Part shown: positions 51,068 to 59,960 of the stretch, piece after piece
How the letters are laid out: the number at the start of each line of letters is the position of its first letter
Position numbering within the stretch: the first letter of the stretch is position 1
Assembly (NCBI RefSeq): GCF_002327085.1
Contig: NZ_CP023429.1
Span: 1,550,001 to 1,614,000 of the forward strand
Reading direction: 5' to 3'
Source: Neisseria weixii
Lineage (GTDB): Bacteria > Pseudomonadota > Gammaproteobacteria > Burkholderiales > Neisseriaceae
Length of the DNA: 64,000 nt
Program-made: the position numbers and the translations under genes
Notes under the pieces: generated by a model
The model's input: only the letters and a program-made list of their open reading frames with translations
Told to the model about the DNA's origin: nothing
Database searches by the model: none

Positions 51068-51508
51068 CTAGGCGATGACCTGCGTCTGACTAATCATAAA
51101 ATTAGCGATACGTCTGGCAATTCGCCAGTTGCCGTCTTGCTTGACATAGGTGTCAGCATAGCGGACACTGTGTTCTTGCAAGATTTCTTGTCCGTCTTTG
51201 GTCTCAACAAGTTTTACCAAACAGTAGTTAATGGCGGTCGCATTGCTGTCATCAACAAACGTAACTGTATGCTGACCGTTAAGATGATACACGCTGTGAA
51301 ATGGGGTTAAAAATTCTGTGAACACTTTTTCAATCTCGTCCGTGCCATTCATCTCAAACACAAGTTTACCGCCGATATAGGTATGCACCACAGCATCAGG
51401 CGTAAATAATGGCATTTGCTCGGCGACTTTTTTCTCGTCCGCCAAATTAGAAAAAGTATCTACCAAGTCTTTTAAGGCTTGGCGTTCGGTTTGGAGATTA
51501 ACATTCAT
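51068..51508 (-). CDS. SnoaL/NTF2-like fold protein
   Basis: A 146-residue cytoplasmic protein of the SnoaL-like (NTF2) superfamily: LKDLVDTFSNLADEKKVAEQ near residue 12, then FTPDAVVHTYIGGKLVFEMN, TPFHSVYHLNGQHTVTFVDD near 90, NYCLVKLVE and DTYVKQDGNWRIARRIANFM. No catalytic pair can be named with confidence. The family includes polyketide cyclases, isomerases and ligand-binding proteins. It stands in the DUS-poor block of oxidoreductases and hydrolases. The ATG follows AACGGAGCAATTT. Codon use is more AT-rich than in the flanking core genes. Confidence 0.8.
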   Translation of the reverse strand: MNVNLQTERQALKDLVDTFSNLADEKKVAEQMPLFTPDAVVHTYIGGKLVFEMNGTDEIEKVFTEFLTPFHSVYHLNGQHTVTFVDDSNATAINYCLVKLVETKDGQEILQEHSVRYADTYVKQDGNWRIARRIANFMISQTQVIA

Positions 51509-51538
51509 AAATTGCTCCGTTGTTGAAGTGGAAAATAG

Positions 51539-52008
51539 TTAAAACAAGGCGGCAACTGCATTTTGCATTTGCCAAGTATTATTGGTTTTGACTGCTTGAT
51601 AATGTAGCTGTAAATTCCAAGTACCGTTTGCTCCCCAAATGGTTGCACGAGTATAAGCTCGACCAATCACATCAGCCGTATTGCCATCTATTCGGACATT
51701 ACGCTTTGTTCGTCTATTTGGTGGTATTGCATTTTGTTTGTTTCAATATGGTTTAGCCATTCAAACTTACTTTGTTTGTAACCTGTGATATGGGTTAGGG
51801 TAAAGTCGTTGGTAGTCAGTTTACCAATCGTTTCGGTATTTTTATCCAACATCGCCTGATTGATTTGGCGGTAAATGTTCGCTAAAACCTGTTCATCGCT
51901 TATTGCTTGCTTGTCCATTTGCTTGTTAGCCTGTTCAGATGGGTCAGTATCGGCATAAGTGCAAGCCGATATGCCCAGCAGTGTTGTTAGGCTAAAGTGT
52001 TTTATCAT
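51539..52008 (-). pseudogene. NTF2-like lipoprotein, frameshifted
   Basis: A DUF4440/NTF2-fold lipoprotein of about 157 codons. The signal MIKHFSLTTLLGISAC has a lipobox Cys at residue 16, followed by QVLANIYRQINQAMLDKNTE and TNDFTLTHITGYKQSKFEWL. One A is missing near 51705 in CAAAGCG; restored, ...MQYHQIDEQKRNVRIDGNTADV passes into the last strands (GTWNLQLHYQAVKTNNTWQM) and the stop at 51539. As sequenced only ~106 residues are made. Its start overlaps the stop of the esterase gene upstream (ATGA), so they are coupled. Confidence 0.75.
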
Positions 52009-53099
52009 TTATCCAACCCTTTTTGTTTGAGCCAATCCGCCATTAAATCGGCTAATTGAGTATTGTTTTTTTCGCCCATTAAAAAATGTGAATTGCCCTT
52101 AATACCGATTTGGGGTAGATGAACCAGTGTCGCATCGCCGCCGTATTTATTGACGGTAGCAACAAATTGTTTCGCCATTTCAAGTTCTGTTCCCCATTTG
52201 TCTTCACCAACATTGTTTGAACCAACCTTGATGTAATCGCCATAGTACAGTACAATCGGAATTCGGGTTAATTTTTTAAATTCATCTAGTGGCACGCCCA
52301 TTGCCGAACCACTTAATGCTTCAAATTTGGCTTTGGTTACGCTTGGCATTTCATGTTCAGGAAACAGAAATGGCGTACCGCCGGGTTCCCATGCCACAAT
52401 CGCTTTAACTTTATCGCTACGCAAAGCGGTACGCCAGCCGATTGTGCCGCCCATAGAATGCGTTACCAAAACCGCTCCATTGGTTTGGTTTACAAGTTTT
52501 GCCAAAACATCGGCGTTCAAATCATTATCCAAAGGTCCTGAGCCGATTGTCCATGCCTGCTGAAAGGCTTGATAAGCCATTTCGCCTTGTGGGAATTGGG
52601 CATTGGCAATAGGCTTGCCGTCTTTATCAAAATGCCCCATTCTGGATAAAACCCACAAGGTTTTATCGCCATACATCGGGTTGCTTGCCCAAGGGGTATC
52701 GGGGGTTAGGGCTTGGGTGGAGAGATTGGATTTGCCACTTCTTGGCTGGTCAATAAGGTACACGCTGTATCCCTTACGCACAAACAGGCTATCAAACCCT
52801 TCACGCCCATCTACCGTACTCTCCCAAGTGCGGGACGACTGTGCCCCACCGTGCTGAAAAACCAAAGGATAGCGTTTGGCATTGACAGGTGTTTGGTATT
52901 TGACATAGGCAAAATCGCCATAAGCACGCTGACCGTCAGGAGCGATGAAGTTTTCAGGCTTAAAAGTACCTGTATGTTGTACATACGACCCGCCCACGCT
53001 AAAACTACCTTGTTTGGCGATGTTTAAGCCTTGTGGGGCTGTACTACAAGCGGTTAAAAATGCCATAAAAAGGGCGGTGGCAAGCATCAATTTTTTCAT
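52005..53099 (-). CDS. Esterase-type alpha/beta hydrolase lipoprotein
   Basis: A 364-residue lipoprotein with signal MKKLMLATALFMAFLTACST (lipobox Cys 18). It has LVFQHGGAQSSRTWESTVDG near residue 79, VYLIDQPRSGKSN near 111, the nucleophile elbow AVLVTHSMGGTIGWRTALRS near 209 and a C-terminal GIKGNSHFLMGEKNN carrying the probable catalytic His. It belongs to the secreted arylesterase-like group often called alpha/beta fold hydrolase. It is divergent from a LysR regulator at 53242, a likely controller. DUS-poor sequence suggests acquisition, perhaps from another gammaproteobacterial or moraxellar host (inference from feel of composition only). Confidence 0.88.
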   Translation of the reverse strand: MKKLMLATALFMAFLTACSTAPQGLNIAKQGSFSVGGSYVQHTGTFKPENFIAPDGQRAYGDFAYVKYQTPVNAKRYPLVFQHGGAQSSRTWESTVDGREGFDSLFVRKGYSVYLIDQPRSGKSNLSTQALTPDTPWASNPMYGDKTLWVLSRMGHFDKDGKPIANAQFPQGEMAYQAFQQAWTIGSGPLDNDLNADVLAKLVNQTNGAVLVTHSMGGTIGWRTALRSDKVKAIVAWEPGGTPFLFPEHEMPSVTKAKFEALSGSAMGVPLDEFKKLTRIPIVLYYGDYIKVGSNNVGEDKWGTELEMAKQFVATVNKYGGDATLVHLPQIGIKGNSHFLMGEKNNTQLADLMADWLKQKGLDK

Positions 53100-53241
53100 A
53101 AAATACTCTTCTGTTAGCGATTTTATTCGGGTTATTATAAACCACCCAATTGTCTTTTATTAGCGGGGTAAAATTTGATAAACTTGTGAATTTAATTCAA
53201 AAATACCTTATAATAAGCCAAATTCTCACTTGACCATTTTT

Positions 53242-54117
53242 ATGCAAAATCTCAACGACTTACGAGCTTTTGTGCTGGTTGCCCAGCACAAAAGTTTTAC
53301 CAAAGCAGGTGAAAAGTTGGGCGTGTCGGCATCGGCAGTATCACATTGTTTGAGTAATTTAGAAAACCGCTTAAATATCCGCCTGCTCAATCGCACTACA
53401 AGGAGTATCTCGCCCACGCCCGAAGGCTTAATGCTGTTAAACGACATTTCGCCTTACCTACAAGCTATTGATTTATCAATAAAAAAGATATCCGAAAACC
53501 AAGATAACATCACAGGCACGGTTCGCATTAACGCCAGCCAAGTTGCCATAGAAATGGCGATTTTGCCCAAACTCGCCCCCATTTTTGAGCAGTTTCCCCA
53601 CATCAACATTGAGCTTTTTAGCGAAAATCGTTTTGTGGATATTGTGGGTGAAGGCTTTGATATGGGCGTACGTTTGGGCGATGATTTGGCAAAAGATATG
53701 GTGGCGGTCAAGATTTCACCCCCTTTGACGACCGTTCTTGTTGCCACGCCTAGTTATTTGCAAAACAAAGAAATCCCAAAACAAATCAAAAAACTGGATA
53801 ATCATCGCTTGCTTGGCTTGCGCCTGGAGACTGACCGTGAGCCGATTGCGTGGGATTTTTGGGTGGCGGGCAAATTGGTGTCGTATGTGCCAAAAGGTCA
53901 GCTAATTTTAAACAGCAATCCTTTGCCTGCGGTCAAAAATCATTTGGGTATTGGGTTTATGCCATATTTTATGGTGGAAAATGAATTAACATCGGGCGAA
54001 CTGGTTGAAATTTTGGGCGAATTTAAAATGACTTATGAGCCATTTTATGCTTATTATCCTAGCCGAAAGCACCATTCAAGAGCGTTTGAAGTGGTATTAC
54101 AGGCGTTAAGGGAATAA
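53242..54117 (+). CDS. LysR-family transcriptional regulator
   Basis: A 291-residue LTTR. The N-terminal winged helix-turn-helix is MQNLNDLRAFVLVAQHKSFT then AGEKLGVSASAVSHCLSNLE with NIRLLNRTTRSISPTPEG. The C-terminal two-lobed effector domain starts near residue 90 (GTVRINASQVAIEMAILPKL). The ATG at 53242 is preferred to a TTG four codons before. It diverges from the esterase gene with about 140 bases between them, the normal LTTR-target arrangement, so it probably regulates the esterase/NTF2 operon. Effector unknown. Confidence 0.88.
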   Translation: MQNLNDLRAFVLVAQHKSFTKAGEKLGVSASAVSHCLSNLENRLNIRLLNRTTRSISPTPEGLMLLNDISPYLQAIDLSIKKISENQDNITGTVRINASQVAIEMAILPKLAPIFEQFPHINIELFSENRFVDIVGEGFDMGVRLGDDLAKDMVAVKISPPLTTVLVATPSYLQNKEIPKQIKKLDNHRLLGLRLETDREPIAWDFWVAGKLVSYVPKGQLILNSNPLPAVKNHLGIGFMPYFMVENELTSGELVEILGEFKMTYEPFYAYYPSRKHHSRAFEVVLQALRE

Positions 54118-54225
54118 TCATGAAGTTTGAATTTTGGATAATTTTTCCAAGTGTGTTTAGCTTTCAATAAAATTATATTTTCACAATCTGGTTAGACAAC
54201 TAAAACTATAATGGAGCCGTTTCTT

Positions 54226-54641
54226 TTATTGGGCGGATTGGGCGGCGATTTTGCGCAACAATGCGGTTTCGTCCGCCGATAAATTCAGGCACGCGCCCAT
54301 TTTTCCGGGAATTTCCACCGCTTGGTGCTCCAAGGCCCTGCCACTGTTGGTGAGGCGGATAATGACGCTGCGTTCATCTTCAACGCTGCGTGTGCGTTCA
54401 ACCAATCCTTTGGCTTGCAGGCGTTTGAGCAGGGGGTGAGCGTGCCGCTGTCTAAGTACAGCTTTTCACCCAGCCCGCCCACGCTTTGTTCGCCGTGTTC
54501 CCACAACACCAGCATGACCAGATATTGCGGATAGGTCAAATCCAGCGCTTGCAGAAAAGGCGTATAGCGGCGGGTGATTTCTTTGGATAAGGCATAAAGC
54601 GGAAAACACAATTGGTTTGAAAGCTTGAGTTGCTCGTACAT
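54226..54641 (-). pseudogene. MarR/OhrR-family regulator, frameshifted
   Basis: A MarR-type repressor of about 139 codons resembling OhrR. It starts MYEQLKLSNQLCFPLYALSK with a Cys near residue 12 at the place of the OhrR peroxide-sensing Cys, and has DLTYPQYLVMLVLWEHGEQS then LYLDSGTLTP. A base is lost at the C5/G5 run 54433-54437. One more C restores LLKRLQAKGLVERTRSVEDE and the wing, with the stop at 54226. As sequenced the DNA-binding helix is destroyed. An ohr gene is not adjacent. Position at the edge of the DUS-poor block. Confidence 0.8.
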
Positions 54642-54873
54642 GACAGTAATCTAGATTAAATAAAATCAATTCTATCACATTATTATATTGTTCAAAATTT
54701 AATTTTCTCAAATTAGCTATAGAAAATCCGATACCTTTGCAAAATTCCTGGATTTGAGTGCAGCTCGAAATTGGAACAGCATAGAAAGTAGACCTATCAA
54801 TTATATAGTGCAGTATTTCGAGCAGTGCATAATGAAAAAATGTGCCAAAGATAGGGATTTTACAAAGGGCATC

Positions 54874-54901
54874 AGGCCGTCTGAAACTTTTCAGACGGCC
54901 T
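54874..54901. terminator. Inverted DUS pair
   Basis: AGGCCGTCTGAA and TTCAGACGGCCT around a 4-base loop lie just after the nitroreductase stop at 54907. The 230 bases to the left (54642-54873) contain an IS-end-like ATACCTTTGCAAAATTCC (54731) but no gene. Confidence 0.65.
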
Positions 54902-54906
54902 CATCA

Positions 54907-55581
54907 TTACCAATGCAATACCGCACTCTCTTCAACCGGCACGCGGCCTAAATGCGTTTTGTTCTGTTGCGCGTCCCAATCCGGATGACCGAAAGCGATA
55001 CCGTGCAGCAGTTTGTAATCACCGGATACGCCTAATTCGCGGCGGATGTCGTCGGCGAACAAACCTAAAAACAGCATCGGAATACCGCCGAAGCCGCGTG
55101 CGGTCAGCGACAATAAAAAGGTTTGCGAATACATGCCCATATCGGCGGCAATGTTGACATCGTGATTATCCACGCCGGGCATAAACAAAAACGCCATGTG
55201 CGCTGCGCCGTAGCCGGTGATGTTTTGCTCGATGACCGGCCGGCGGCCGGCTTTGTCTTCGCGCGGCACACCGAAGCTGGTGGTGAATACATGCGCGTAT
55301 TGGTTACGCCAACGCGGTTCATAAATACCGGTGAACTTGCTTTGGTCAAACTCGAAATCCGGACTGAATTTGCCCTCACGGAAACGCTCGCCGATGATTT
55401 TGTGCAGGCGCTGCAAGGTTTCGCCCGAAGCGATATGCACCAGCCACGGCTGGGTATTGCAGGCTGACGGCGCATTTTGCGCATCGGTAAGGATTTGTTT
55501 GATTTCCGCTTCGGTCATCTCGGCCGGCAAAAATTTACGGATAGACTGGCGGGTTTTAACGGTAGTTTCAAAATCTAACAT
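54907..55581 (-). CDS. Nitroreductase family protein
   Basis: A 224-residue FMN nitroreductase. The N-terminal FMN loop is TVKTRQSIRKFLPAEMTEAE near residue 7, with APSACNTQPWLVHIASGETL near 38. The second FMN contact is MGMYSQTFLLSLTARGFGGI near 147, and the C-terminal region reads HGIAFGHPDWDAQQNKTHLG. These enzymes reduce nitro compounds or quinones with NAD(P)H. It diverges from the LysR gene at 55691, which probably regulates it. Intact, with an internal DUS-free core and typical neisserial base composition. Confidence 0.92.
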   Translation of the reverse strand: MLDFETTVKTRQSIRKFLPAEMTEAEIKQILTDAQNAPSACNTQPWLVHIASGETLQRLHKIIGERFREGKFSPDFEFDQSKFTGIYEPRWRNQYAHVFTTSFGVPREDKAGRRPVIEQNITGYGAAHMAFLFMPGVDNHDVNIAADMGMYSQTFLLSLTARGFGGIPMLFLGLFADDIRRELGVSGDYKLLHGIAFGHPDWDAQQNKTHLGRVPVEESAVLHW

Positions 55582-55690
55582 GGCGTTCTCTTTTCTTTAT
55601 TGAATCATGCAACGGCACCCAGTTTATTTTGTTGAAAACAAAATAAAAACTCCTTAAAATGGAAACTTGTATTCCATAAACGGAAATTTT

Positions 55691-56560
55691 ATGAACCTCA
55701 ATGCTTTACGCCTTTTCGTTGCCGTTGTGCAAGAAGGCAGTTTGTCGAAAACCTCGGAAAAACTTGATGTACCGGTTGCCACCATCAGCCGCCAAATCAG
55801 CGGGCTGGAAAAATCGCTGAATATCCAATTGTTTGACCGCTTCAAATCAGGTGTCAAGCCGACGATGGCCGGGCAGCGGCTGTATGAGCAGGTGTATGCC
55901 GGCATGGATAACCTGGTCAATGCCGGACAGGTATTGTTTGCCGAACAAGGCCGTCTGAAAGGCTTGTTGCGCATTTCCGCCCCACCCGGTTGCACGCCCG
56001 TACTGGATTGGATTGCCGAATTTCAAACGCAGTTTCCGCAAGTGCAGATTCATTGCACCATGACCGACCGCGTGCTCGACATGACAGCCGACGGCATTGA
56101 CGTGGCGTTCCGCATGGGCGGATTGCACGGCGACAATTTCATTGCCAAAAAAGTATTGTCGGTCGGCGCGAAATGGGTAGCACACCCTGATTTATTGGCC
56201 AAATCCGGCACACCGCACACCGTGGCCGAATTAGCCGCTTTACCCGTGGCGGGATGGGCACGCAATGGCGGAAACATGCTTAAAGTGATGGTGGGTAAGC
56301 AGGCGCATTTTGTGCCCTATGTGTTTGCCTGCAACGAAAGCTCTGCCTTGGAATATATGGCTGTCGCAGGCAAGGCGGTGTGCCAATTGGCGGATTATTC
56401 GGCCAATCGGATGATGGCACAACATGGTTTGGTGGAAGTATTGGCCGATGTGGATTTCCCGCGCTACGATGTGTCGATGATTTACGCGGCGCACCGCTAT
56501 CCTTCCAGCATTGTGCGGGCGTTTGTGGAATTTGTCGGGCAGCAGATTGAGGCCGTCTGA
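55691..56560 (+). CDS. LysR-family transcriptional regulator
   Basis: A 289-residue LTTR (AaeR/CrgA-like group). The HTH is MNLNALRLFVAVVQEGSLSK then LDVPVATISRQISGLEKSLN with QLFDRFKSGVKPTMAGQRLY. The effector domain begins GLLRISAPPGCTPVLDWIAE near residue 95. The ATG at 55691 is preferred over one eight codons earlier (AACGGAAATTTT leader). It is divergent from the nitroreductase gene with 109 bases between starts, and is followed by a second nitroreductase gene on its own strand; control of one or both is likely but inferred. The gene carries an internal DUS. Confidence 0.9.
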   Translation: MNLNALRLFVAVVQEGSLSKTSEKLDVPVATISRQISGLEKSLNIQLFDRFKSGVKPTMAGQRLYEQVYAGMDNLVNAGQVLFAEQGRLKGLLRISAPPGCTPVLDWIAEFQTQFPQVQIHCTMTDRVLDMTADGIDVAFRMGGLHGDNFIAKKVLSVGAKWVAHPDLLAKSGTPHTVAELAALPVAGWARNGGNMLKVMVGKQAHFVPYVFACNESSALEYMAVAGKAVCQLADYSANRMMAQHGLVEVLADVDFPRYDVSMIYAAHRYPSSIVRAFVEFVGQQIEAV

Positions 56561-56661
56561 ACTTTACATACCAATTTTTTCAGATGCTTTTTCAGACGGC
56601 CCGGACGGGCCTATAATATGAAAACAATTTTCCCAACTTCCAAACCCTTAAAGGAATCAAT

Positions 56662-57324
56662 ATGTTTGGTATTACTAAAAAACAAGTATTAGACGCTTTT
56701 ACCTTCCGTTCGGCCTGCCGTTACTACGATCCAGAACGCAAAATCAGCGATGAAGACTTTAATTATCTGTTGGAACTGGCGCGTTTGTCGCCAAGCTCGG
56801 TCGGTTCAGAACCGTGGAAATTTCTGGTAATTCAAAACCCTGAATTGCGTGAGAAACTGAAACCGTTCAGCTGGGGCATGGCGCGGCAGCTGGATGCGTG
56901 CAGCCATTTGGTGGTGTATCTGGCAAAGAAAAATGCCACTTATGATTCCGGTTTCTTGCGCGCCGGTTTGGAAAAACGCGGGCTGACCGACGAACAAATG
57001 GCCAAAAGTGTGGCGATTTATGAAAATTTCCAAAAGCACGACATCGAAATCTACGGAAACGAGCGCGCACTTTTTGACTGGACCGGCAAACAAACCTACA
57101 TTGCCCTAGCCAATATGATGACCGGTGCCGCTTTAATCGGCATTGACTCTTGTCCGGTAGAAGGTATGGACTACAAGGAATTCAACCGCGTTTTGGTCGA
57201 AGAAGGCCTGTTTGATCCCGAAGAATGGGGGGTTTCCGTAGCCTGTACCTTCGGCTACCGCGCCAAAGAAATCACCCACAAATTCCGCCGTCCGCTTGAT
57301 GAATTGGTGACGTGGGTGAAATAA
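56662..57324 (+). CDS. NAD(P)H-dependent nitroreductase
   Basis: A 220-residue nitroreductase (NfsB-like). FMN segments are DAFTFRSACRYYDPERKISD near residue 10, ELARLSPSSVGSEPWKFLVI near 39, and ALANMMTGAALIGIDSCPVE near 150, with the C-terminal SVACTFGYRAKEITHKFRRP. It shares only fold-level likeness with the nitroreductase at 54907, so the two are not recent duplicates. AAAGGAATCAAT precedes the ATG. Flanked by DUS hairpins; reduces nitro or quinone compounds, physiological substrate unknown. Confidence 0.93.
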   Translation: MFGITKKQVLDAFTFRSACRYYDPERKISDEDFNYLLELARLSPSSVGSEPWKFLVIQNPELREKLKPFSWGMARQLDACSHLVVYLAKKNATYDSGFLRAGLEKRGLTDEQMAKSVAIYENFQKHDIEIYGNERALFDWTGKQTYIALANMMTGAALIGIDSCPVEGMDYKEFNRVLVEEGLFDPEEWGVSVACTFGYRAKEITHKFRRPLDELVTWVK

Positions 57325-57340
57325 TCCGAATGCTTCTTTT

Positions 57341-57376
57341 AAGGCCGTCTGCAAACAATAGGTTTCAGACGGCCTT
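57341..57376. terminator. DUS hairpin downstream of nitroreductase
   Basis: AAGGCCGTCTGCAAA (left DUS has one change) pairs with TTTCAGACGGCCTT and is followed by a T tract. Confidence 0.65.
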
Positions 57377-57476
57377 TTGTTTCCTTTTAAGAAAACAATC
57401 GTTTCCCATAACCGAATTGTTTTCTTTAAAATAGCCCCTATAATCACTCCATCACTTTAATAAACTAAGGAACATT

Positions 57477-58340
57477 ATGCGTACCATCCGACAAATCTAC
57501 CAAGCTCCGCCAAAACATTGGGTTGGCGATGGTTTTCACGTTTCTCCGCTGTTTTCCCACATGGATGAAGTGAGCAAACACACCAGTCCGTTTCTGATGC
57601 TCGATTACGGCGTCCCCACCGAATTTGCCCCCAATTTCGGCGCACCGCGCGGCGTAGGCAGCCACCCGCATGCCGGTTTTGAAACCGTTACCGTCGCGCT
57701 GCAAGGCGAAGTGGCCCACCGCGACAGCTCAGGCGGCGGCGGCATTATCCGCGAAGGCGATGTGCAATGGATGACTGCCGGCCGCGGTATTGTGCATGAA
57801 GAATTTCACAGTAAAGAGTTCAGCGAACGTGGCGGCGTATTGGAAGAATTGCAGTTTTGGGTCAATCTGCCGCGCGAATTTAAAGAAGTCGCTCCGGAAT
57901 ACCAAGCCTTGCCTAAAGAAAATATTCCGGTGGTACAACAAGGCGATGCCAAAGTCAATGTGATTGCGGGCGAAGTCAACGGTACCCAAGGCGCGGCACG
58001 CACATTCAGCGAAATCAATTTATGGACGGTTGACCTGCCCGCACAAGGCCATGCCGAATTTTACTTGCCCGCCAATCACAACGTGATGCTGGTGAGCCTG
58101 CGCGGCAATGTGTCGGTGAATGGACGTATGGTTAAGCCGACCGAACTGGTCACGTTTGAAATCGAAAGCGGTAAAATTGATTTACAGGCGCAAGACGAAG
58201 ATGTGAAGCTGGCCTTGTTCGGCGGCGTACCGATCGATGAGCCGGTGGTCGGTTATGGTCCGTTTGTGATGAACACGCGCGAAGAAATCTTAGAAAAAAT
58301 CCGCGCGTTTAAAGCAGGTGAATTCGGCTTGATTGATTAA
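57477..58340 (+). CDS. Pirin family protein
   Basis: A 287-residue bicupin. The N-terminal cupin has metal ligands in GVGSHPHAGFETVTVALQGE near residue 58 and in GRGIVHEEFHSKE near 100. The middle region is EELQFWVNLPREFKEVAPEY, then the second cupin with FYLPANHNVMLVSLRGNVSV, and the conserved C-terminal LFGGVPIDEPVVGYGPFVMN. Pirins are Fe-binding; some are quercetinases, others bind regulators. The exact role is unknown. TAAGGAACATT precedes the start. Single gene between DUS hairpins. Confidence 0.93.
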   Translation: MRTIRQIYQAPPKHWVGDGFHVSPLFSHMDEVSKHTSPFLMLDYGVPTEFAPNFGAPRGVGSHPHAGFETVTVALQGEVAHRDSSGGGGIIREGDVQWMTAGRGIVHEEFHSKEFSERGGVLEELQFWVNLPREFKEVAPEYQALPKENIPVVQQGDAKVNVIAGEVNGTQGAARTFSEINLWTVDLPAQGHAEFYLPANHNVMLVSLRGNVSVNGRMVKPTELVTFEIESGKIDLQAQDEDVKLALFGGVPIDEPVVGYGPFVMNTREEILEKIRAFKAGEFGLID

Positions 58341-58346
58341 GCGACA

Positions 58347-58375
58347 AAGGCCGTCTGAAATATTCAGACGGCCTT
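58347..58375. terminator. Inverted DUS pair between convergent genes
   Basis: AAGGCCGTCTGAA and TTCAGACGGCCTT around ATA separate the pirin gene and the convergent small membrane protein gene. Confidence 0.75.
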
Positions 58376-58382
58376 ACAAATA

Positions 58383-58772
58383 TTATGTTTTACGATAATG
58401 CCACACCAAGCCGAAGCCGGCCAACGTTTTCAAAAACAGCCACGTAAAGACCGATGAGAGATTGCTGAACGATTCGGTAAAATCCGTCGGCAGATAGCGG
58501 CTCCAGTGCGGGTGTGAATCAATAATGCCAAAACCGATGACCGTTGCCCACATCACCAAAGACGACAGCAACAAAGTCATGCCCAGCACATAATAACGCC
58601 GTGCTTTCATCGCCAACACGCCCAAGCCAATCAACGCCAGCGCAGACAAAGCCAAAATACCAAACAACATGCCGCGGATTTCGGCCAAAATATCAAAAAA
58701 CAGCAACATATCCAAAAGCGTCAATACCCAGCCACCGATGACCAACAAACATACGCCGAAAAAAGTCCGCAT
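58383..58772 (-). CDS. Small integral membrane protein, unknown function
   Basis: A 129-residue protein with four hydrophobic stretches: about residues 4-27 (FFGVCLLVIGGWVLTLLDML), 32-55 (IRGMLFGILALSALALIGLG), 63-86 (YVLGMTLLLSSLVMWATVIG) and 107-125. Short basic segments (KARRYY, WHYRKT) suggest cytoplasmic loops and tail. I do not recognise a family. No neighbours give a functional hint: it is convergent with a pirin and divergent from a thioesterase gene. The coding call rests on the membrane pattern and clean spacing from flanking genes. Confidence 0.7.
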   Translation of the reverse strand: MRTFFGVCLLVIGGWVLTLLDMLLFFDILAEIRGMLFGILALSALALIGLGVLAMKARRYYVLGMTLLLSSLVMWATVIGFGIIDSHPHWSRYLPTDFTESFSNLSSVFTWLFLKTLAGFGLVWHYRKT

Positions 58773-58918
58773 TATTTGACTCCGAAGCTTGTTTTATTTT
58801 ACGCCTGCCGCCATCTTAAATCTCAGTAACATTCTCTTACGGCCGACCTGCTTAAAGATTGAATCTTTCAATTTAACCAATCATGAAATTCTATACCAAA
58901 CTGCAAGGCAATCCAATC

Positions 58919-59356
58919 ATGACAACTCAATTATTACAAGCATTTTTACACACCCACATCCCCGCTACCGCCGCGCTTCAGATTCAAGTACAAGAAGCCG
59001 ACCGCGAACATGTTGTCCTTACCATGCCGCATGCTTCCAACCGCAATCACAAAAATACCGCTTTCGGCGGCTCCATCGCGCTAGGCGCAACCACCTGCGG
59101 CTGGGCGTTGGTTCACAGTCATCTGCCCGAAGCGGCCGGCAATATCGTGATTCAACAAGGCGAAACCCAATACCTACGCCCTGCCCACGGTGATTTAACC
59201 ATCCAAACCCGCCCTGTTGCCGTCGAAAGTTGGCAGCAGATGAATGATATGTTTGCCAAACGCGGCAAGGGTAAAATAGTGTTGGAAATTGACGTGTTTT
59301 CTGAAGGCGAGCTGGCGGCGGTGTTTGTGGGCAAGTTTATGGCATTGAAAGATTGA
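58919..59356 (+). CDS. YiiD-type hotdog-fold thioesterase
   Basis: A 145-residue protein of the thioesterase (YiiD_C/hotdog) family. The fold shows AALQIQVQEADREHVVLTMP near residue 18, then NHKNTAFGGSIALGATTCGW near 43 with the hotdog-helix Gly-Gly, and a C-terminal GKIVLEIDVFSEGELAAVFV. The start at 58919 (MTTQLLQAFLHTHIP) is chosen because AAGG precedes it and the homologous proteins begin here. An ATG at 58883 would add 12 residues. It should hydrolyse an acyl-CoA or acyl-ACP; substrate unknown. Confidence 0.82.
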   Translation: MTTQLLQAFLHTHIPATAALQIQVQEADREHVVLTMPHASNRNHKNTAFGGSIALGATTCGWALVHSHLPEAAGNIVIQQGETQYLRPAHGDLTIQTRPVAVESWQQMNDMFAKRGKGKIVLEIDVFSEGELAAVFVGKFMALKD

Positions 59357-59420
59357 AAGGCCTTCGCCTTATTTGAAGACCAGACGAAACATAGTATGGA
59401 TTAATCTTCACTTTTCAAAA

Positions 59421-59463
59421 ATTTAGGCCGTCTGAAATCATAAAGATTTCAGACGGCCTAAAT
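59421..59463. terminator. Inverted DUS pair with extended arms
   Basis: ATTTAGGCCGTCTGAAATC and its exact inverse enclose ATAAA between the convergent thioesterase and DUF4189-like genes. Confidence 0.75.
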
Positions 59464-59474
59464 CATGTTCAATA

Positions 59475-59960
59475 TCACAACGACTTGATTCTACTCCATA
59501 AAGTCTTGATTGCGCCGCCATAATAATCGCTTGACGTGCAATATGAAGCTTCAATGGCGCATTGCCCTTCGGTACCGAATTTTTTGCTGCATTGGGTAAT
59601 CGCTGTTTGATGGATATTTTTAAACAAAGGCGAGCTGATGACCACCACGTTTTCGGTCGTCATGCGATTGTGCGCTCGCGGATAAGCCACAGCCACACAG
59701 GTATTTTGCAGCGGCATCACCGATTGGCAGCCGGTGGCCTGATCTTTCTGCACACCGGCCAACGCATCCTGCCCGCGGCAATAAGCGGCCAATTCGTTGC
59801 TGGCATCGAGCTGATTGAGATTTTCGCGTGTGGTTTTAATATGCAATACATCGCTGCCGCCGCTCGGATTTTGCCAAAAGGCCAAATAGCCGTAGGTATC
59901 GGCGGCGCTTGCAGTGGCGGCCAAACCGCTGAGTATCAATGCTGAGAGAATTTTCTTCAT
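59475..59960 (-). CDS. DUF4189-like secreted protein
   Basis: A 161-residue exported protein. Sec signal is MKKILSALILSGLAATASAA with cleavage before DTYGYLAF. The mature part holds six cysteines (AYCRGQD, GCQSVM, NTCVAVAY, QCSKKF, QCAIEASYC), likely paired in the periplasm, and the segment CVAVAYPRAHN / QTAITQCSKKFG typical of DUF4189 proteins. Function is unknown. Its start is preceded by a sparse purine leader. The 506-base gap 59961-60466 to its right contains no supported gene, only AT-rich sequence and the clpA terminator. Confidence 0.75.
   Translation of the reverse strand: MKKILSALILSGLAATASAADTYGYLAFWQNPSGGSDVLHIKTTRENLNQLDASNELAAYCRGQDALAGVQKDQATGCQSVMPLQNTCVAVAYPRAHNRMTTENVVVISSPLFKNIHQTAITQCSKKFGTEGQCAIEASYCTSSDYYGGAIKTLWSRIKSL

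Noticed and set aside
54754..54951. 65-codon plus-strand frame near the IS-end-like sequence
   Set aside because: It contains a translated DUS hairpin and overlaps the nitroreductase end; not a gene.
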